Notes under the pieces: model-generated | Told to the model about the DNA's origin: nothing | What the model saw: only the letters and a program-made list of their open reading frames with translations | Databases searched by the model: none | Part shown: positions 12,656 to 16,714 of the stretch, in pieces | How positions within the stretch are numbered: position 1 is the first letter of the stretch | Layout: every line of letters starts with the position of its first letter | Translations under genes and position numbers: made by a program | From: an uncultured Lachnospiraceae bacterium | GTDB lineage: Bacteria; Bacillota; Clostridia; Lachnospirales; Lachnospiraceae | Direction of reading: 5' to 3' | Assembly: GCA_947174985.1 (NCBI GenBank) | Contig: CAMWLB010000031.1 | Span: 1 to 16,714, forward strand | DNA: 16,714 nucleotides

Positions 12656-13995
12656 TGGGAAGCAGAAAATCGAGACCGATTGTGGCGGTGGTAGGAAGGC
12701 CAAATGTAGGCAAATCTACTTTGTTTAATGCGCTTGCAGGAGAAAAGATTTCCATTGTGAAAGACACGCCGGGCATTACCAGAGACAGAATATATGCGGA
12801 CGTTTCATGGCTCGACAAAGCGTTTACCCTGATTGATACCGGCGGTATTGAGCCGGACAGCCGCGACATTATTTTGTCCCAGATGCGCGAGCAGGCGCAG
12901 ATGGCGATTAACACGGCGGACGTGATTATTTTTATGGTAGATGTGCGGCAGGGGCTGGTGGACGCCGATGCAAAGGTTGCAGATATGCTGCGCCGTTCCC
13001 ATAAGCCGGTGGTGCTGGTAGTCAATAAAGTGGACAGTTTTGAAAAGTATGGAAACGATGTCTATGAATTTTATAATTTGGGCATAGGAGAGCCCTATCC
13101 CATATCCTCCGCCAACAAGCTTGGGCTGGGAGAAATGCTGGATGTGGTAATATCTCATTTTCCGGAAAATACGGCCGACGAGGAAGAGGACGACCGTATA
13201 CGAGTTGCCATTGTAGGAAAGCCGAATGTGGGCAAATCCTCCATTATCAATAAGCTGTTAGGAGAAAACAGGCTGATTGTCTCGGACATAGCAGGCACCA
13301 CAAGGGACGCTGTTGACACGGAGGTAACGTATCAGGGCAGAGAGTATATCTTTATCGATACGGCGGGAATCCGGCGGAAAAATAAAGTTAAAGAAGATTT
13401 GGAGCACTATATGATTATCCGCACCGTAGGCGCTGTAGAGCGGGCGGATGTGGTGGTGTTAGTCATTGATGCGGCGGAAGGCGTGACGGAACAGGACGCC
13501 AAGATTGCAGGTATTGCCCACGACAGGGGAAAAGCCGTCATCATTGCGGTCAACAAATGGGACGCCATAGAAAAAGACGACAAGACTATTTACCGGTTTA
13601 CGGAGCGGGTGAGAAATGTCCTTTCCTTTATGCAGTATGCCGAGATTATTTTTATCTCTGCAAAGACGGGGCAGAGGCTGCCAAAACTGTATGAAACCAT
13701 CGATATGGTGAGCGAAAACCATGCCATGCGTGTGCAGACGGGCGTGCTCAATGAAATTATGGCCGAAGCAGTAGCCATGCAGCAGCCGCCTTCCGACAAG
13801 GGTAAGCGCCTGCGCCTCTACTATATCACCCAGGCTTCCGTAAAGCCGCCTACCTTTGTCATTTTTGTAAATGACAAGGAATTGATGCATTTTTCCTACA
13901 CGCGGTATATTGAAAATCAAATCAGACAGACCTTTGGTTTTAGGGGAACCCCCCTTAGGTTTATTATCAGGGAGAGGAAGGACAAGGATAGATGA
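12655..13995 (+). CDS. der: Ribosome biogenesis GTPase Der (EngA)
   Basis: The product is 446 residues, the normal size. Der is the only family with two GTPase domains in tandem, and it acts in late 50S assembly. Domain 1 shows GRPNVGKST (14-22), DTPG (37-40), DTGG (61-64) and NKVD (124-127). Domain 2 shows GKPNVGKSS (188-196), TTRD (215-218), DTAG (235-238) and NKWD (300-303). The C-terminal KH-like domain (about 355-440) ends with PLRFIIRERKD. GAGGAGGTG near 12641-12649 drives its start, which overlaps the stop of the radical-SAM gene. At the other end the stop overlaps the plsY start (ATGA, 13992-13995), so translation of three genes is coupled. Confidence 0.98.
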   Translation: MGSRKSRPIVAVVGRPNVGKSTLFNALAGEKISIVKDTPGITRDRIYADVSWLDKAFTLIDTGGIEPDSRDIILSQMREQAQMAINTADVIIFMVDVRQGLVDADAKVADMLRRSHKPVVLVVNKVDSFEKYGNDVYEFYNLGIGEPYPISSANKLGLGEMLDVVISHFPENTADEEEDDRIRVAIVGKPNVGKSSIINKLLGENRLIVSDIAGTTRDAVDTEVTYQGREYIFIDTAGIRRKNKVKEDLEHYMIIRTVGAVERADVVVLVIDAAEGVTEQDAKIAGIAHDRGKAVIIAVNKWDAIEKDDKTIYRFTERVRNVLSFMQYAEIIFISAKTGQRLPKLYETIDMVSENHAMRVQTGVLNEIMAEAVAMQQPPSDKGKRLRLYYITQASVKPPTFVIFVNDKELMHFSYTRYIENQIRQTFGFRGTPLRFIIRERKDKDR

Positions 13996-14687
13996 TACTG
14001 GAAAGAGTGATTTGTTTGGTAGTTGGCTATGTATTCGGACTGTTTCAGACGGCCTACTTTTATGGCAAAGCGCACGGCATCGATATCAGGCAGCATGGAA
14101 GCGGCAACTCCGGCACGACGAACGCGCTCAGGGTGCTTGGCACAAAGGCGGGACTGATTGTGTTTGCAGGAGACTGCTTAAAATGTGTGATAGCCATTGT
14201 GCTCACAAAACTGGTGTTTGGAACGAGCCACACAGAGGTTGTATATCTGCTTGCCATATACACGGCGGCGGGCGTGATTCTGGGGCACAATTTTCCTTTC
14301 TATATGAGCTTTAAGGGAGGAAAGGGCATTGCTGCGACGGCGGGACTGGTGCTTGCTTTTCACCCCTATTTTATTCCAATGGGCGTTATTCTCTTTTTCG
14401 GCGCTTTTCTGACGACACATTACGTATCGCTGGGTTCCTTACTGGTCTATGCAGGGCTGCTTATCGAGATGATTGTCTGTGGACAGCTTGGTGTGTTTAC
14501 AGGCATGACGCAGGGGCAGTTGATAGAACTGTATATTGTGACACTTATCTTGACGGTTATGGCGTTCTGGAAGCACAGGGCCAATATTGTGCGGTTGATA
14601 AAGGGTGAAGAGAGAAAAACGTATCTGTTCAAGAAAAATAAGCTGGAAGACGGAAGCGGGCATGAGACGGACACAACGGAAAAATAA
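13992..14687 (+). CDS. plsY: Glycerol-3-phosphate acyltransferase PlsY
   Basis: This 231-residue integral membrane enzyme transfers an acyl group from acyl-phosphate to sn-glycerol 3-phosphate, giving lysophosphatidate. The three signature loops are visible: GSGNSGTTNALRVLG (36-50), GHNFPFYMSFKGGKGIA (98-114), and the HRANI...KGEE segment (194-206). Several hydrophobic helices separate them. The last 25 residues are a charged tail beyond the usual KGEE end. The start overlaps the der stop. The next gene, gpsA, makes the glycerol 3-phosphate that PlsY uses, so substrate supply and use are encoded side by side. Confidence 0.96.
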   Translation: MILERVICLVVGYVFGLFQTAYFYGKAHGIDIRQHGSGNSGTTNALRVLGTKAGLIVFAGDCLKCVIAIVLTKLVFGTSHTEVVYLLAIYTAAGVILGHNFPFYMSFKGGKGIAATAGLVLAFHPYFIPMGVILFFGAFLTTHYVSLGSLLVYAGLLIEMIVCGQLGVFTGMTQGQLIELYIVTLILTVMAFWKHRANIVRLIKGEERKTYLFKKNKLEDGSGHETDTTEK

Positions 14688-14726
14688 CGAACGGGTTTGA
14701 AAAACAGGCTGTGTGACAGCAGAATC

Positions 14727-14730
14727 GAGG
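14727..14730 (+). promoter_or_regulatory. Ribosome binding site that decides the gpsA start
   Basis: GAGG lies five bases before ATG 14736, whose product begins MAKVGIIGAG as expected for GpsA. The upstream in-frame TTG at 14697 has no comparable site and would add 13 residues foreign to the family. Confidence 0.6.
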
Positions 14731-14735
14731 CATGT

Positions 14736-15749
14736 ATGGCAAAGGTTGGTATCATAGGAGCGGGAAGCTGGGGAACGGCTCTGGCTGTGTTATTACATAA
14801 GAACGGGCATGAGGTAATTGTCTGGTCCAAATTAAAAGAAGAGATTGTCATGCTGCAGGAGCAGCATGAGCATAAGGATAAACTGCCGGGCGTGAAACTG
14901 CCTGAGGATATGCTGTTTACGACAGAGATAGGGGAAGCGGTTGCAGGAAAGGATGTGCTGGTGCTGGCAGTACCCTCACCTTTTACCAGAAGCACGGCAA
15001 AGCTACTGAAGGACGTGGTAAAGGAAGGGCAGATTATTGTGAATGTGGCAAAGGGCATAGAGGAGGAAACCTTGATGACTTTGTCTGAAATTATTGAGGA
15101 AGAGGTGCCGCAGGCGGTCGTTGCGGTGCTTTCCGGACCATCCCACGCTGAAGAGGTGGGAAAAGGGATTCCGACCACGATTGTAGTCGGGGCGAAGAAA
15201 AAAGCGACAGCGGAATATCTGCAGAATCTGTTTATGAGCGATGTGTTCCGTGTCTACACCAGTCCGGACATATTAGGCATCGAGCTGGGCGGCTCCCTGA
15301 AAAACGTGGTAGCGCTTGCCGCCGGCATTGCAGACGGCTTGGGCTATGGGGACAACACAAAGGCAGCGCTGATTACCAGAGGCATCACCGAGATTGCCAG
15401 ACTTGGCACCGCCATGGGCGCTAAGTTTGAAACCTTCTGCGGGCTGACCGGTATCGGCGATTTGATTGTAACCTGTGCCTCCATGCATTCCCGGAACCGC
15501 AGGGCGGGTATCCTGATGGGGCAGGGCAAAACCATGCAGGAGGCAATGGACGAGGTAAAGATGGTGGTGGAGGGCGTATACTCCGCAAAAGCAGCCATGG
15601 GACTTGCCGAAAAATACAATGTCCAGCTCCCCATCATTGAGCAGGTCAATGAGGTGCTCTTTGCAGGAAAGAGTGCGGCTGAGGCAGTGAAGGATTTGAT
15701 GCTGCGGGATAGGAAACTGGAGATTTCCGCTGCACAGTGGGAAGCGTAA
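14736..15749 (+). CDS. gpsA: Glycerol-3-phosphate dehydrogenase [NAD(P)+]
   Basis: From this start the product is 337 residues, the normal size. It reduces dihydroxyacetone phosphate to sn-glycerol 3-phosphate for phospholipids. The Rossmann motif GAGSWGTALA is at 8-17. NVAKGIE (103-109) and LSGPSHAEEV (132-141) follow. Lys189 in GGSLKNVVALAAG is the conserved catalytic lysine, and GLGYGDNTKAALITRG (201-216) and LTGIGDLIVTC (237-247) complete the substrate domain. It is the last gene of the operon that starts at 11306. No terminator is seen in the 40 bases before the next gene. Confidence 0.97.
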   Translation: MAKVGIIGAGSWGTALAVLLHKNGHEVIVWSKLKEEIVMLQEQHEHKDKLPGVKLPEDMLFTTEIGEAVAGKDVLVLAVPSPFTRSTAKLLKDVVKEGQIIVNVAKGIEEETLMTLSEIIEEEVPQAVVAVLSGPSHAEEVGKGIPTTIVVGAKKKATAEYLQNLFMSDVFRVYTSPDILGIELGGSLKNVVALAAGIADGLGYGDNTKAALITRGITEIARLGTAMGAKFETFCGLTGIGDLIVTCASMHSRNRRAGILMGQGKTMQEAMDEVKMVVEGVYSAKAAMGLAEKYNVQLPIIEQVNEVLFAGKSAAEAVKDLMLRDRKLEISAAQWEA

Positions 15750-15789
15750 AGGCTGGTAAAAATATTTACGAAATTGTTGGAAAACCGGT

Positions 15790-16659
15790 ATGAAAAGATT
15801 ACTGATAACAGGGGCTTCAGGATTTCTCGGCAGCAGGATTGCAGAATTTTACAAAGGGAAATATGAGATTGATACACCGACACACCGTGAAATGGATATT
15901 ACGGACGAAGAAAATGTGGCTTGCAGGATAGCAGACTTAAGCCCTGATGTCATAGTCCATTGTGCGGCAGTTTCAGATACGGGAAGATGTGAAAGAGAGC
16001 CGGAAACATCATGGAAAATAAATGTGGAAGGCAGTGTAAATATCGCAAAAGCAGCAAAACAAAATCAGGCAAAATGTCTGATTTGCAGCTCTGACCAGGT
16101 CTATTTTGGAAGCAGTTTGGACGGACCGCATAACGAGTGTGAGGAAAGTACGCCGTGTCATTTATATGGAAGACAAAAGCGCGAGGCTGAGGAAGCGTGT
16201 CTTTCAGTCAATTCGGATTGTGTATTGCTGCGGCTGTCATGGATGTATGACATTCGGACTGTGAATAATGGGGAGCATAGTGATTTTTTTCGGACATTTC
16301 TAGCGAAATTAGAGTCGCCGGAACTATTGCGATTTCCCGTACATGATGTGCGCGGCATATCGGATGTCAATGTTGTCATCAAAAATCTGGAGAAGGTGTT
16401 TGAACTGAAGGGCGGAATCTATAATTTTGGTTCCCCAAATGAGAAAAATGTATATGAAACTATGCTTGGGATTTTCAAGAAGTTTGGATGGGATATAAAC
16501 CGTCTGCAAAAGGACGAAAAAGCATTTTTGCAGAATCCAAGGAATATCAGTATGCGTCAGGAGAAAATAAACAGTAAGAATATTGTTTTTCCGGAGACGG
16601 CAGACTCTTTGGCAGATAATATAAGTCAGGCATTGGCTATGAAAAGAAAAGAAGAATGA
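15790..16659 (+). CDS. NAD(P)-dependent SDR-family reductase, RmlD/dTDP-4-dehydrorhamnose reductase-like
   Basis: The product is 289 residues of the extended short-chain dehydrogenase type. The nucleotide-binding GASGFLG is at 8-14. DITDEENV, VIVHCAAVSDTGRCE (54-68) and SSDQVYFG (100-107) resemble RmlD-type sugar reductases. The catalytic pair is Tyr126 and Lys130 in YGRQK, and the LRLSWMYD segment (147-154) follows. The natural substrate cannot be set from sequence; a nucleotide-linked deoxysugar is a guess. There is no rml or glycan gene nearby. The gene looks clearly more A/T-rich than its neighbours, and its ribosome binding site is weak. Its last codons and stop lie inside a long hairpin (16641-16685). 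It may be a recent addition to this locus. Confidence 0.85.
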   Translation: MKRLLITGASGFLGSRIAEFYKGKYEIDTPTHREMDITDEENVACRIADLSPDVIVHCAAVSDTGRCEREPETSWKINVEGSVNIAKAAKQNQAKCLICSSDQVYFGSSLDGPHNECEESTPCHLYGRQKREAEEACLSVNSDCVLLRLSWMYDIRTVNNGEHSDFFRTFLAKLESPELLRFPVHDVRGISDVNVVIKNLEKVFELKGGIYNFGSPNEKNVYETMLGIFKKFGWDINRLQKDEKAFLQNPRNISMRQEKINSKNIVFPETADSLADNISQALAMKRKEE

Positions 16660-16685
16660 CCGGAGGTCATTCTTCCTTTCTTTTC
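16641..16685. terminator. Long hairpin overlapping the end of the SDR gene, probable bidirectional terminator
   Basis: An 11-bp stem (16651-16661 with 16665-16675) around a GGA loop continues, after one A-C mismatch, for nine more pairs (16641-16649 with 16677-16685). The 3' arm is pyrimidine-rich with TTT and TTTT runs, and the minus strand has the same form. The SDR stop codon (16657-16659) is inside the stem. Confidence 0.65.
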
Positions 16686-16714
16686 AGCGTGCGTCAAAGA
16701 GGTCAATGAAACTG
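16684..16714 (-). CDS. Possible C-terminal tail of a convergent gene, cut by the window edge
   Basis: On the minus strand, one frame entering from the right edge reads SFIDLFDAR and then TGA (16686-16684). The stop sits at the hairpin, where a convergent gene would be expected to end. Only nine residues are visible, so no function can be named, and the reading may be chance. Confidence 0.25.
   Translation of the reverse strand, partial: SFIDLFDAR

Noticed and set aside
14697..14735. TTG start giving a 350-residue GpsA
   Set aside because: The added 13 residues are not typical of the family, and the GAGG site supports ATG 14736.
14447..15178. Minus-strand 243-residue open frame opposite plsY and gpsA
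   Set aside because: It is a Ser/Thr/Pro-rich shadow of conserved plus-strand codons with no domain signature.
1..16714. tRNA, rRNA, CRISPR arrays, insertion sequences and phage genes
   Set aside because: I found no cloverleaf, regularly spaced direct repeats, transposase or integrase motifs, or terminal inverted repeats by reading both strands.

Overview
The window looks like chromosomal DNA of a Gram-positive Clostridia bacterium, most likely a Lachnospiraceae-type Firmicute. The evidence is the gene order (rpsP, khpA, rimM, trmD, rplS, lepB, rbgA, rnhB, then a FliK-like and an FlhB-C-like gene, as in the Bacillus ylqF-rnhB-ylqG-ylqH region), purine-rich GGAGG-type ribosome binding sites, dense operons with ATGA overlaps, and moderate base composition. 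This placement is inference from layout and protein character. I see no mobile element, CRISPR array, tRNA or rRNA.

Region 1 (1-3143) is a translation block: ribosomal protein S16, RNA-binding KhpA, an internal hairpin with a T run, 16S maturation factor RimM, the tRNA m1G37 methyltransferase TrmD fused to a C-terminal GNAT-like domain, then L19 behind its own promoter and leader, closed by a strong terminator. Region 2 (3144-8201) starts with a new promoter. It carries signal peptidase I, the 50S assembly GTPase RbgA, a second signal peptidase I, RNase HII, and an orphan pair resembling the flagellar export-switch proteins: a FliK-like protein and a small FlhB C-domain protein that lacks the NPTH cleavage site. 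Region 3 (8202-9999) has an intergenic hairpin, a lipoprotein cyclophilin, and a NYN-nuclease-like protein with two LOTUS/OST-HTH repeats. It ends at a bidirectional terminator.

Region 4 (9971-11305) is a minus-strand gene for a long, divergent ribose-phosphate pyrophosphokinase. Its promoter is interleaved with the promoter of the next plus-strand operon. Region 5 (11306-15749) is that operon: a PDZ/radical-SAM/DUF512 protein, the ribosome assembly GTPase Der, the glycerol-3-phosphate acyltransferase PlsY and the glycerol-3-phosphate dehydrogenase GpsA. It couples ribosome maturation with the first steps of phospholipid synthesis. Region 6 (15750-16714) holds an AT-richer RmlD-like reductase that ends inside a long hairpin, and possibly the tail of a convergent minus-strand gene.

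Most of the window is conserved housekeeping. The parts most worth a second look are the TrmD-GNAT fusion, the FliK-like/FlhB-C-like orphan pair, the NYN-LOTUS-LOTUS protein, the divergent Prs, and the interleaved divergent promoters between prs and the radical-SAM gene.
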